NCBI RefSeq assembly: GCF_032118995.1
Contig: NC_092662.1
Span: 14,583,701-14,647,700, forward strand
Source of the DNA: Asterias amurensis
Taxonomy: Eukaryota > Echinodermata > Asteroidea > Forcipulatida > Asteriidae
Length of the DNA stretch: 64,000 bases
Direction of reading: 5' to 3'
Under the pieces are notes generated by a model, which saw nothing but the letters and a program-made list of their open reading frames with translations, had not been told where the DNA came from and did not search any database. A program made the position numbers and the translations under genes. The stretch's first letter is position 1; each line of letters opens with the position of its first letter. Positions 11,801-23,900 of the stretch are shown here, piece after piece.

Positions 11801-13573
11801 AGCTTGTAGACCTTTGTTCTTTCCATTCAAAGTAAACAATAATTGGGTTTTGGGTTTTGACTAACTTACATTGTATCAACCAAGGTGTTATCATTTGACA
11901 AAATCTGGACCAAAATGTCTTTTTCATTTGCTGTTGTGAAATTAAGTTGATGTTATCAAAGTGCTCGATCCAATTGGACTTTATCGTTTGCCGATTGCCT
12001 AATTAGTTCTGGTGGTTGGACTATGGGCTGCAGCAATAAAACCCTATAAAGGAGACAGGCTTTTTAGGGGAAATTCCCGTTTGGACCCTCATACAAATAA
12101 TCTACTTTGTAGTGAGTCCCATATAATCAGGACAAAAGAGGTCTGTTCAATCATTGTGTTTTTTAGCCTTGGGAGTAAATGATTATTTCGCTTTCCAACA
12201 AGCACCTTTTTCAGTTATCTGTGAGTCAGAAATAGGCCTGATTGAGCTGTAGTAACAAAACGCTGGAGCTTTTTAAGGGAAATTCCCGTTTTGACCCTCT
12301 AGAAATTAATCTACTTTGTCTTCGCTTTTCAACAAACACCTTTTCAGTAATCTGTGAATTAGAGGGAATAGCTGTATCTTTCATGCGTGTCATTCTTGTC
12401 GCCAGGGACCAGTTTATATCCTTTCATGAAATGAGTTGTAAAATGAAGAATAAAGATCGCATGAGCGCACAGTTTTTTGAAATGGAAAGAGGACTTTATG
12501 GCGCTAGCTATTGTGATTTGCTTTTTTAGGGTCGCAACTCGCACCAACAACCCCCTATGTGTCCTGATAAATTTATCGCCCCCCCCCCAAAAAAAAAAAA
12601 AAATAAAAAAAATGTGCATGCAAGGGTAAAATGTCAAGATGTCCACATCATGAACAGAAAATTTCCGTCCCAAACATGGGTTCTATGATTTTATTGAAAA
12701 AGCAACGAAAAGAAATGTTCATAATACTGGCCTGAAATTCTTGTTTTTTCACGGTTAGAAAACAATTTTGTTTAAAGTGTTTTTAATTAGGAAACAAAGT
12801 TGATCATGATGGCCTGACGTTTCAACCCCAGCAAAATAAGGGCTACGTTTTGTGTTATTTGTAAGTAATTTTGTTTTGCTAAAAAAAATAGTTTATGGCC
12901 TGATGTTTCGGCCCTTGCAGAGTCTTTCTCAAAAGGCCTTCAAGAAAAACTCTGCTAGAGTTGAAACGTCAGACCAAACTATTTTTTTGCGTGGATACCA
13001 AAGGTCCTTTCGGTTGGTAAGCAGTTTGCAAAAGCAAATTCTATTTTCCAATTTCATTTTGTGCATCTATTTTTTTATTTTGTAGCAAGTGAAAGAGGAT
13101 CGTCTTCAACTCTGAGTGAAGGATCAGATCAACCAACGCTCAATGCTAGAAACAAAACCGAAAATGCAAAATCAAGTCTTCCTTTCGCCGTACCAGAAGA
13201 AGAGACTTCCAGAAACTCTAGCCTGAAAGGTCTACAGGACACCAAAGATCAACTAGAAACTCAGGCTTCAGATGTGAATGGTTATGTACCGCACTCCATG
13301 GACAACAAATGTGAAGACAAGAGTCCTGAAACAAACTCTCAATCGAATTTGAATATTCATGAACATGTCAAAGGTCATGAGGATGACTCCAAAGCTAGCC
13401 AGAAAAACAATGAAAAGGAGAAAAGACATGTAAGAGTGAGATTTAATGACAGCCCTACAGAGGTCAAAGTTGAAGAGGTCAGAGACTCTGAGAATGAAAG
13501 GACTGATGTTGCCGGCAAGCAGAATGGCTCTGTGGGAAGCGGGACTTCTCCTAATTGTCAGTCTGCTGGATGA
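5857..13573 (+). CDS. Unrecognised protein with MGCIAS dual-acylation start and RVRF (PP1-docking-like) motif
   Basis: Four exons, 5857-5908, 8698-8816, 9662-9779 and 13086-13573, have GT-AG borders and phases that sum to an exact 258-codon frame with a stop. I do not recognise the family. The first ATG (5857) has a weak context; the second (5863) has A at -3 and G at +4 and would give MGCIASIAADRKNSK. This is an SH4-like signal, with Gly2 for myristoylation, Cys3 for palmitoylation and nearby lysines, as in Lyn and Yes. The rest has no membrane segment and looks disordered, rich in Ser, Asn, Glu and Lys. Near the C-terminus RHVRVRFNDSPTEV (about residues 213-216 for RVRF) fits the RVxF docking motif for protein phosphatase 1. 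A membrane-tethered PP1 partner is inference only. A candidate AATAAA lies at 13812. The gene diverges from the SLC27A gene. Confidence 0.8.
7568..7930. mobile_element. TTAA-flanked near-perfect foldback MITE, family 4
   Basis: The ends are inverted AGGAACACGTTGCCTTGGAT with TTAA on both sides (7564-7567, 7931-7934), and the arms match over almost the whole length to a centre near 7750. It lies in intron 1 of the acylated RVRF gene. A decayed single-ended copy is at about 38460-38640. Confidence 0.85.
8181..8513. mobile_element. TTAA-flanked foldback MITE, family 5
   Basis: TTAA flanks (8177-8180, 8514-8517). Long inverted arms include AACTACAGCACCTCAG and ATTTTCATGACA, with the centre near 8345. 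It ends 184 nt before exon 2 of the acylated RVRF gene. Confidence 0.8.
9068..9440. repeat. Dispersed repeat, family 6 (TTAA at 5' side)
   Basis: It starts with TTAA then AGGCAAAGTATACCTTGG and ends AAGAGTGATTACCAA. The shared internal blocks AAAAGGTGATTTCG, GAGATATCACT and TCAAAGTGAAATGATT recur at 58550-58907 and 60031-60450. Terminal inversion is weak. Confidence 0.6.
9908..10070 (-). repeat. tRNA-derived SINE, type Q
   Basis: Read on the minus strand: GTGGTCTAGTAGTAAGAC, then GGGGTTCGAAACC, then the body GTGATTTGCCTGTGAA and CTCGGGAAAATCACTG. Other copies are at 23258-23405 and 31036-31225. Confidence 0.65.
10080..10279. mobile_element. MULE-like foldback MITE with 9-bp target duplication
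   Basis: Ends TA(C/G)ACTTGTGGACAAGTCG are inverted, flanked by a perfect 9-bp duplication CTGGTACTG (10071-10079, 10280-10288). The inner arms (CTCTCGCGAGA, CGATTTTGAC) are a near-perfect palindrome. A second copy of this family is at 38089-38237. Confidence 0.82.
10842..11080. mobile_element. Foldback MITE with CTCTCTTAATGTAAAAGA ends
   Basis: Inverted ends CTCTCTTAATGTAAAAGA/TCTTTTACATTAAGAGAG with TA on both sides, plus internal paired blocks (CATACCACTCTTG, GATACCACTCGG). The TA flank suggests a Tc1/mariner-like origin. A related copy is at 33191-33437. Confidence 0.7.
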
Positions 13574-13619
13574 TTCGGTGTCAGAAGTGGGATTGCAATT
13601 TAGAGACTCTTACCCTAAC

Positions 13620-13800
13620 CAAGACCAAATTTCATGGCTCTGCTTACCGTTATCAAAGAATCAACGCTAACAAAAGCAGGGAATTCTGCGCTATTATCAA
13701 TCATATTTCACAGATTAGCAGTTAGGGAACAATTGGTGATTGGGCTTGGTGATTGTAAGGGCAGAATTCGGTGGTAAGCAGAGCCATGAAATTGGGACCA
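13620..13800. mobile_element. Foldback element, CCAATTTCATGGCTCTGC type
   Basis: The left end CAAATTTCATGGCTCTGCTT is matched by the inverted AAGCAGAGCCATGAAATTGG at the right. It sits in the probable 3' UTR of the acylated RVRF gene. The same element lies at 20137-20394. Confidence 0.7.
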
Positions 13801-13811
13801 GTATGGTTAGT

Positions 13812-13817
13812 AATAAA
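13812..13817 (+). promoter_or_regulatory. Candidate poly(A) signal of the acylated RVRF gene
   Basis: AATAAA 239 nt after the stop codon, just past a foldback repeat that occupies much of the putative 3' UTR. Confidence 0.4.
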
Positions 13818-14817
13818 GTATTACATCAGATTTATTTAAGTATTCAACATCAAATGTACAATTTGGTTTCACACCGAGCGAGCAGAAGTTTTATTTTTTT
13901 TCACTTTAATTTTAAATGTCGACAAGAGTCAGTTCCTTGTGGCTTGCACCAGAAGATTGTTAGTTTTGTGATTATTTGCTGAAATATGGTTGATGCAGAA
14001 CTTACAAGAAAAACATTTCAGTTGGAGTAGAGTCTGATGGTCTTGTTATATAATATGAACCTTGAGTCTGCAGACACCCGTCTAGTAATTATTTATTTCA
14101 TATTTTCACTACAATAGTAGCATTTTTTTCCGTATATCAAAACTCAAAACAAGAATTAGTGTATGAGAATGCCAAAGAAGACACAATTTCTACATTTCTG
14201 TATATTTTGAACATAAGTATTAAATGTTTCAATCAGAGTATGTCAGTTTGTAATGAAAGTTCTTTTTTTATTTTGTTGACAATATTGTTTCCAATCAAAG
14301 CAGTTTCGGCAAAAAAAATTGGCCCCTAAGTGTAGACCTTGGCAGTATCAGCTTACGATTATAAATATGCAAATCAACTCCTGCATAGATGAAGAGACAC
14401 GCCCCAAACTCTCAGTTTGTGAATGTTGAAACGGTCTCATGTTTACATAGCAACAATAAAACGTACAGAGTCCAAGTAGGGCACAATGCGACCGAACAAA
14501 TAAACGTCCCCTCATTATTTGAATAACTCTGACGAATAATTACTCCGAATATGTAGAAATGGCGCAATACATTTTAATAATGCCTTAGCAACACAGATAT
14601 TAGGAATTACACGGTAATCAACAAGTTGTCATATCAGGTGTTGCTATGTTGATGTGTTTGGGGTGGGTGAATAATTAAATATTAAACCTCATCAATTGTT
14701 GGTCATTCACTACCATGACGACTCAATCAGCTGTGCCTATCTGTCTCTATAAAGCAAAGTGTTAGAGAGGGATGGACCGCTTAGACTAGTGTCGGCCTCG
14801 ATAGATGATTTTGAGCT

Positions 14818-15720
14818 CAGGTTGGGGCGACCTCTTTAAAAACTTATCATTTATCAATTTATCATTTATCAACTTGTAAACCAGGGCTCATGCAGGCATG
14901 GCAGTAAGGTATCTACTGTGAATTCTTAAAAAACAATATTTAAACAAAGAACCAACTGTACTTTATAGTGTTGTAGGTCTCGAGACTGGCCCCAATTTCA
15001 TAGAGCTGCTTAACGGCTGATTTTGTGCTTACTAAGAGAGTATCCATTTTGTAGCGTTGCTAACCGTTAACACCTGGAAAGGTATGCTAACCCTCCAGCG
15101 CTTACTGTATGAACAAAAATGTGACATACAATGCAAATCCATGGTGAACGCGCAACCTGTGAAATACGCTCATGCTTGAGCAAATTTTTCTGCTAAAGTT
15201 AGCACGAAAATTTGCTTCCAATAAACAGCACTGTGATATTGGCTCAAGACAGTCTCGACTCGAGACAGTCTCAAGAATTATTGTGTGGTTTCGGTCTCAG
15301 TCTCCCGCTCGGCCTGCAAATGTCTTGGAAGTGCATCGATCGGGCTGGTCTTGGTCTCGGATGAGGATGACATGGTTTTGGACTTTAAGGTCTTAACTTC
15401 AACACTGGTACTCTCGGACCTCTGTCTCAGCCATAGAACTACTGCAATGGGCTTGTACCAGTCTTCAAATACCACGATCTCTTCTAAATACAATTTTTTT
15501 TCTTTTCATTCTTATAATTAAAGAGGTAAGATATAGGACTATTACTGGCAATTATCTGCAACCAAAATACAAGACTTTGAAACAAACTGTAATTTTATTT
15601 TATTTTCTCAAATTGCTTACTACAGAATTGAAAATGCAGCATGCTATAATAAAACATTGCACAACAAACACTTTGAAAGCAGAAAAATACATACCTCTTG
15701 CCTAAATATATTGAAATAAA
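14818..15720. other. Intergenic stretch with one foldback relic
   Basis: An eroded GGCCCCAATTTCATAGAGC foldback occupies roughly 14988-15245. The remainder is AT-rich with no coding signal I can support. Confidence 0.4.
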
Positions 15721-15756
15721 ACACACGAGCAAACAGAAATCGAAGATCAGACTTAA

Positions 15757-16123
15757 AGACACTGGACACTATTGGTAATTGTCAAAGACTAGTCTCCACA
15801 TTTGGTGTATCTCAACATATGCATAAAATAAACCTGTGAAAATTTGAGCTCAATCGGTCGTCGAAGTTGCGAGATAATAATGAAAGAAAAAACACCCTTG
15901 TCACACGAAGTTGTGCATTTTTAGATACTTGATTTCGAGACCTCAAATTCTAAATATGAGGTCTCGAAATAAAATTCGTGGAAAATTGCTTCTTTCTCAA
16001 AAACTACAGAGGGAGTCGTTTCTCACAATGTTTTATACTACCAACCTCTCCCCATTAGTCGTTACCAAGAAAGGTTTTATGCTAATAATTATTTTGAGTA
16101 ATAACCAATAATGTCCACTGCCT
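15757..16123. mobile_element. TTAA-flanked foldback MITE, family 1
   Basis: TTAA at 15753-15756 and 16124-16127; ends AGACACTGGACACTATTGGT and its inverted partner. Same internal order as the 1252 copy. Lies between the convergent RVRF and PPT2 genes. Confidence 0.85.
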
Positions 16124-16127
16124 TTAA

Positions 16128-17190
16128 GTAGGAGGAGTATCATACCTGCGTACCGTAATGCTATTATTGGAAAGTGGGGTCATCGGAACGTTGCAGTCAC
16201 CATTTTGTACAAAAAACCCCAGATAACTTTAAGTACCGGTAAATATTTTGTAGACAACAATGAACATAATTTTTTGACTTTACAGTACATTTTCATTTTT
16301 TTAAAAAGACTAAACCAATAAATGAAAAAAACTTATTCTATAAAAACTCCACAAACATTGTCATATTTACAAATTCTTGCATATTATATGAAATTATCAA
16401 AATTATCTTATTTTATTTTGTAAAAAAAAAAATAGTTTCCAAAAAATGGAAACAATTCAGACATTTACAAATAATTATAAAATCTTTCATCAGCATAAAA
16501 TGTTGATTTAACTTGATTAAAAACCGCACTTGTCTTGAATAATTTTAAACTTTTGTTTAACAAAATACACTCTGGATAACTATTTTTATAATAAAACAAA
16601 CCAACTAATATTTGATATAGATAAATCTGAAAACTTCATACCCAAAACTGTACAAACTTTGATAAGAGTAAACTACTTATCCAAATCTGAGTAATACAAA
16701 ACTATAACTGAATATAAAATACTACATGATTTAAGAAGGCTTCGCCGGAAGTTAAGTTTCAAATGAAATCTTTTATGAGAAAAAAACCCTGAATCACATT
16801 TATTGTGAAAAGACTTACACATAAATGTTTAACTTTTAATCAACGCTGGAAACTATTTCCCTACCAGTCATTTTGTTACTGATGCTACGTTCTTTATCGG
16901 CAGGATGACACAGTGTTTGATAATTTTGAATAAATACCGATTCTTATATAGCGCATATCACCGTGATGTCCCTATGTGCTGTTAGTATTTTCCTACAAGA
17001 TAATGTGGAGATACGTGAAGTATAATACCTATTCGTTTACATAGTCCCAGCCGATTTTCTACCCTCCGCCCAGATAGCAGTCAAAAGCCTGCCGAACTTT
17101 CCGAAAAATCTACTCAGTGGTGGTAGAATATAGAACAGTTCTCTAAAGAACAAACTCTACATGGCAAGTAGAAACATACATGGTGTTACC
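16128..17190. other. AT-rich intergenic stretch, nothing recognised
   Basis: Very AT-rich with homopolymer A and T runs; no open frame, splice-ready exon or RNA gene is supported. Confidence 0.4.
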
Positions 17191-17194
17191 GCAA

Positions 17195-17525
17195 ACCAAA
17201 TATATATTGATACCTCACCAGGCAATGGCTCATGTCATAGATACCATGTAATTGTGAACAAGGTGCTGTGGTGCAATATGCAGCCAATCAAACCAGGAAT
17301 ACCGTGTCCAACCCTTCTATTCACAATAAGTACACTGGTTTTTTTTAATGTGCATTACACAACACACTTGACCTTCCGCTCTATGTCCCATGCGAAGAAT
17401 GGGGCAATAATGATTAAGTGTCTTGCTTAAGGACACAAGTTTCCACGACAGGGACTCAAACCCACACTCTGCTGATCAGAAACACCAGAGCTTGAGTTCG
17501 GTGTTCTTATCCACTAGGCCACAAT
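17195..17525 (-). repeat. tRNA-derived SINE, type S long form
   Basis: On the minus strand the head has TGGCCTAGTGGATAAGA and TGTGGGTTTGAGTCCC, then GACACTTAATCAT, AGAACCAGTG-like and GGTGCTGTGGTGC-like blocks further in. It is the same long form as 63010-63447. It lies downstream of the PPT2 stop. Confidence 0.65.
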
Positions 17526-17673
17526 TATACTTGATTGTTGTTTCAAAGGAAAGTATACAAGGAATTCATGCAATTAATGGGGTGATAAGTTGTCTGTGAA
17601 TAAGTAACTGACAGTGCAAGGTGCAGAAAGCGTTTTACTGTGTGGTAAAATTAACGGAAGGCACATCCAGAAG

Positions 17674-17679
17674 TTTATT
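17674..17679 (-). promoter_or_regulatory. Candidate poly(A) signal of PPT2
   Basis: Minus-strand AATAAA about 270 nt downstream of the PPT2 stop; the nearest good match on that strand. Confidence 0.4.
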
Positions 17680-17948
17680 CAAATTATTATTACAGATTAT
17701 ATTACGACGCTCCTTTTCAGTTGAATTCTGTTAACATTTAGCGATTTCCCTTGTATAGTAGAGCAAAATGCTACAAAAAATGTGTCAGCTGCTCATTATT
17801 GGCATTCAGTGTGCACCAAATACGTTCACGCTAATTGTTTTGCTATGCAAAATTGTTGAATGAAATTCGCTCCCTGGGATTAACGCAAAACCCAAAGGTA
17901 TAAAATGCTCTAACCTCATGGTTTGCCGTCCCGCCAACAGAAGGTAGA

Positions 17949-20900
17949 TTAAGAGAGCCATGGTTCAATGCAACTATCGAATACAGTCTGATTGCGATGC
18001 CAGTTAGTATGCATAACACCGGATACGTTGTAGGTCTTCAGAGCGTTCCGTTTGTCCAGAGTTCGAAGCCCGAATGAATCATATTTGTATATCTGAAAAC
18101 ATAAAAACAGAATCAAGTAAATTTACAAAATAGACATAGCAGGATCTTTAGTTTTTTAAATTGATTTGAAATACTCAATCACATAATTAAAACCAGGGCC
18201 CAATTTCATAGACCTGCTTAGCAGAAAGCGGTGCTTAAAATGTTTTTGCTGAGCAAAAGTAAGCAGGGTACCAGTCACAGGTTGTACATTGGACATGCTA
18301 TGTGGAATGGTAACCTTATTCTGGTAAGCATGGTCTTGTTGTGCTAAGCTAGCTTTTGTGCCGAAGTAGCGCTACATGAAATTGTGCCCTGGAGTAAACA
18401 CTGAAAAATACAGACAACAGTTTGTGGATGTTGTCACTTAACAAAATAGTCTTAAATTATTACAGCTTTTTTATAACAAATGAAATGATGCAAGACCTCA
18501 TAACAGTATATTTTGCAGGATGTTTGACAAGATTGTGAACTTTTCTTCAAGGAACAAAAGGATTGTGTTCAGTGGATTTATTACTACAAGATGCTTCACT
18601 CTCGGCAGACACACAATGCCTGAAGGCCACTTCAAGGTGTTGCCACCTACTCCTAGGGCTGAAACAGGGTTACCCCCTTTACAGTCCATACGGATGTAGG
18701 CTTGGGTATCATCAGTCCAAAGCCTGGCCGGTGGAGCAGAAAGCACTGCCTCCCCAATTTATGTAGCAAGTGTCACAACCGGGATCCAAAGCCACACCCT
18801 GCTGATCAAATACCAGAGCTTGAATCCGGTGCTCTTAACCGCTTGGCCATGACATGCCGTGAAAGTGTGAAATAAAATTTGTTCTCAATTTATAACATAC
18901 CTCTTGGTCCCTCATTTCCACAATGTTCTCATTGTTGTCATAGAATCCAAAATGGCTGCAAACAAGAAAAGAGGAATCAAATAAAGACACTGGACACTAT
19001 CAGTAATTGTCAAAGACCAGTCTTCTCACTTGATGTAGATCAACATATGCATAAAATAACAAACCTGTGAAAATTTGAGCTCCATTGGTCGTCAGAGTTG
19101 CTAGATAAGTATGAAAGAAAAAAGCACCCTTGTCACACGAAGTTGAGTGCTTTTAGAAGCTTGATTTCAAGACCTCAAATTCTAAACTTGAGGTCATCGA
19201 AATCAAAATCGTGGAAAATTACTTCTTTCTCGAAAACGATGTCACTTCAGAGGGAGCCGTTTCTCACAATGTTTTATACTATCAACCTATCCCCATTACT
19301 CTTCACCAAGTGAGGTTTTATGATGATAATTATTTTGAGTAATTACCATAGTGTCCACTGCCTTTAAAGAGTGCTTTTTGTTCATCCCCTAGACATCAAC
19401 AGTTGATGTTTTTATCAAACGGGTCGTTTCCCCAGTATGGGTTTGTGACATATTCTATTTTTCAAAAGGTCATAACTTTTGAACCAAACATCACACAAGT
19501 GTGTAAGATATGTCAAAATGAAGCTTGTTGTATGCTCTTTTCAGCTGTGTATAAAACCCATTAAGTCAATTGCCCCCTTGTGACTCGTTTTTTGCAGAGG
19601 CCATCACATAATAATTCTCACCTTGACTGCCAGGGGGTGATGACTCCGTCATTCGGCCCACCAATCATAACCATTTGCTTCAAACGCAGAAAATTAGCCT
19701 TCCACTCTGTTAATATTCAGACAAGGAAACTATTTGAATTTTTTTTTTACCATAAACAACCAAATAAATCAAACAAATCCACAAGATTTCAAAATCCTGA
19801 AATTAATCTAACTGTATTAATTTTAACATTCACTTTTTTCATAATGAAACTATTTTGAGCAAGATTTTGGATGAACAAGAGCATTCTGTGGCACAGTTCT
19901 AGTTGTCAGCGTGGACTCTTGGAAAAGCAAACTAAATCGCAGTACTAGCCAAGAACCCAATAGGGAGAGTTTCAGTTTTCAGATGTGAGAGGAAAAAAAC
20001 CAGAGAATTATTCCAGGAAGAACCCACACAGCCAGTCAAGGACTGAAAACCCTATCCATGTAGTGCCCCGATGGGATTCGAACCGGGGTCCTAGAGGAGG
20101 AAGGCTAGGAAAGAAACCACTACGCAAACCAGCCCTGGGCCCAATTTCATGGCTCTGCTTACCGCCGAATTCTGCGCTTATGATCACGTTCCCCGCATAC
20201 TTGCAAGCGCCGAATTTCTGCGCTAGCCTTGTAAGCGTAGAATGCCTAGTAACGTGGAGTACGCACGCACAGATGCCAAAATTAGCCGCTAACCCGTGAA
20301 ATAGGCTTGCCGTAAGCACAGAATTCCCTGCTTCTGTAAGCGCTGATTCTGTGCTTACGGTTAGCAGAGCCATGAAATTTGGCCCTGATGTTGAAGGACA
20401 ATGTATGTTTGTATTGTACTATTGTAGGCGCCATGGACAATCTATCGGTGGAAATGTGCGAAATACAATTGTTGCTATTATAATTATTGATATAATACCT
20501 TGGCTGTTGGTGCTCAATGTCTCATTGTTAAGGACTGGAAGATAGTCATTGCCTTTCTGGTACAAAGATTGATGATGAGGATCTGAAAGGGGAGGGGGGG
20601 GGGAAGAAAAGAAAACTTTGTATAAAATTACTGATTTGGTAGTAATCACTTACAATATGAGGGTGTCGCATAAGGATAGGTGATTATACAAACTAATAAA
20701 ATTCATATAAATATCTTCTCTTTGGTCAAATATACGCAATGCTTTATTATAACAACTGAACTGTATGGCTATACTAAGACTATAAGTAAATGGAATAACT
20801 AAATGATTGGCATGATTGTCTGTGGCGTGACGTGGCCGAGTGGTTAAGAGTACCGGATTCAAGCTCTGGTCGTGACACTTGCACCGTAAAATTAAGGAGG

Positions 20901-23900
20901 TAGTGCTTTCTGCTCTACAGGCCAGGCTTCGGATTGATGATACCCAAGCCTACATACGTATGGACTAAGCTTGGGCGATATCACGATATTATCGCGATAC
21001 AAACTTTGAAACGATTTCGATATCGGATCGATTTGGTTTTAATCGAAATATCGATATATCGCGATATATCGCGATAATCGATTAAATATCGCAATATCGG
21101 GATGTATTTTCTAGCAGAGACATCTTGCACCCCATAGGTTTGGAGTAAAACCAGAAGAATAGGTCATTAGAACACCTCTCTTATGCTGTGACTGTCTCTT
21201 CTACAACTTTCACTGGGAGTTTGAAGACTGATGATGTGAAATTTAATTAATCGCGATTATATCGAATATCGCGATATATTGTCGGCGATATATCGTGAAT
21301 AAAATAATTCGATATCGCCCAAGCTTAGTATGGACTGTAAAAGGGGTAACCCTGTTTCAGCCCCAGGAGTACGTGGCAACGGCCTCTGGAATAAAATAAT
21401 TGTAGCCCACACCTTGAAGTGGCCTCCTGGTCTTGTGTGTCTGGCAACTTGCATAAAAAAAAAAAATAGTCCAACTCAAACTGACAAAGAAATATTATTG
21501 TGTTTTTCCTAAATAAAAAAACCCAAAGAGCTTGAAATAAATCGAGAGGAAAAAACCGATAAGCTACAAAAGGAAAAAGGCTGCATGTACAATTGTAATA
21601 GTTTTGTAAAACACATACCATTCCAATAGTTACATATGGAAACATGTTGACCAAGAGCATGGTAACAGAATCTGTAAGTAAAAGAAAAGAAAAAAATATC
21701 CATACAGTCTGTTCGGAAGTTTGTCAATTTGTCTTTTTCAAACCACTCAATTTGTTTTTTTTCCAGCAGTGGCATTACCAGATTAATTTAATGGGGAGGG
21801 CAAATGGGGCAAAGTAAAATGTAGAAGAAAAGCTTTGATAATTTACTTCTTTTGGAGTACTTCAAAGTTTGTTATTGTTTTATTGTAATCAGTTCATTCA
21901 GATAAAAAAAATGCAGGTCTAAAGTTTCATTCCATTTTGTTTATTCTGGTTGTGAAGCCAAGGACTCTCAGAAAATTGAACTTAACCACTGTATTATAGC
22001 CGAAAACCTGATGGCAAGAAGACAAGGAAATAAGTTTCAGTTTTAGATGTTCGGGAAAACCCCAAATAACTGTACTAGCCAAGAACCAAATGGAGAGAAG
22101 ACAACAAAAAAAGTTTCAGTTTTAGATGTGGGTGGAAAACCCTAAATCATTGTACTAGCCAAGAACCCAAATGGAGAGATCACAAGGAAGGAAGTTTCAG
22201 TTTTAGATGATGGGGATAACCCCAAATAACTGTACTAGCCAAGAACCCAATGGAGAGAAGACAAGGAAGGAAGGAAGTTTCACTTTCAGATGAGGGAGCA
22301 ATTACCCAGGGACTTATTCAAGGGAAACCCACACAGTCTGGGAGGGACTGGAAACCCAATCCACCTAGTGCTTGGGCTGGATTCGAACCAGGGTGTGGGG
22401 TGTCGTGGCTGAGCGGACAAGAGTACCAAACTCAAGCTCTTGTGTTTCAGTTCAGCATAGTGTGGGTTTGAGTCAGGGTTGTGACATTTGTGTCCCTGAG
22501 CAAGACACTTAACTATAATTGCTTCTCTCCACCCAGGGGTAAATGGAGACCTGTGAGGGCAGAGACGGTTCTTGTGATTGATTTAGCCGAGTAGCGCATT
22601 TGTTGCTCAAGGCTGTATACTCCCAAGGGAGCTGAGATGGTTTAAGGAGTGAATTTGAAGCGCTTTGAGACACCGGTTCGGCAGTTAAAAAGCGGTATAG
22701 AAACTCAAATATTATTAATATTAGAATCCTAGAGATGGAAGGCATGGAAAGATACCACTATGCCAAGATGACAAAAGGTTTATCAAAAAGGGGGAAGGCC
22801 ACTGAATGCTCCTCCCTTTCAGAAAATCAGAATGCACTCACGGGCCACCAAGACTGAAACTTTGGTTATGTGACCTATTTATTACACGAGGATGTAATTG
22901 GAGAGTTAAACTTACTTATAAACATCTGCTTTCAGTTTTGGCAGAAACGGGATGTATGACGTATCTGAGGAAATAAAGTAGAGATAAAACGATTGATTAA
23001 TTTACCATGTCAATAAATTGGTGAAACTAAAAGGGACATAACATCATTCAATACTTTATTTGTTGACACTATTCCAGGGCCCAATTTCATAGAGCCGGAT
23101 TTGAACTGCCTGCTTGTGTTTTTTTTCCACAGAACTCCGGAAAGTACTGAGCATAAAGTGCTAACGCACAGTAGAAACCAAAACTAATATTCTTTATCTT
23201 AATGCAACTTTAACATCTAGCACTGCTTTACCCGCTGCTTAAATATAATATTTGAACTGCCTCTAGCTATCTCTGTGGTCTAGTTGGTAAGAAACTGCTC
23301 TAGAATTGGGGTTTGAATCCCACCCGAGTAGCATGCCTGTGATTTCTTTTTTACAAAACTCGGGAAAGCATACACTGCTAACACACATTGGTGTAAAGGA
23401 AAAAAACAAAATTAGATTGGGTGGTTCTGAAAACTGTTGCTTTCAACTCGACGTTTCGATCACTAAGCTCTGATCGTCTTCTGATCCAGCTTTCTCCAGA
23501 AGACGATCAGAGCATACTGATCGAAGCGTCGAGTTGAAACCAACAAATCTTTTCAGAACCACCCCAACTCATTTTAGACATTTTAGTCATTAAATGGTGT
23601 TACCACAAACCTTTCCAAATTGTATTTCCACCCTGCAAAGTTTCAAATCCTACTTAAATCCATTGGACACTTTCGGTAAACATGATTGTCAAAAAGCCCA
23701 CACTTCGTGTTTCAAAACTGATATATAAAATAACAAAACTGTGAAAATTTAGGCTCAATCGGTTATTGGAGTCGGGAGAAAATAACGGGGAAAACCCACC
23801 CTTGTTTCCGCACGTGTCATGACATGTGTTTAAAATAACTCTGTAATTCTCGACAACGAAAATTGATAATTGATTTAATGTTTTCTCGAAAAGTAAAGCA

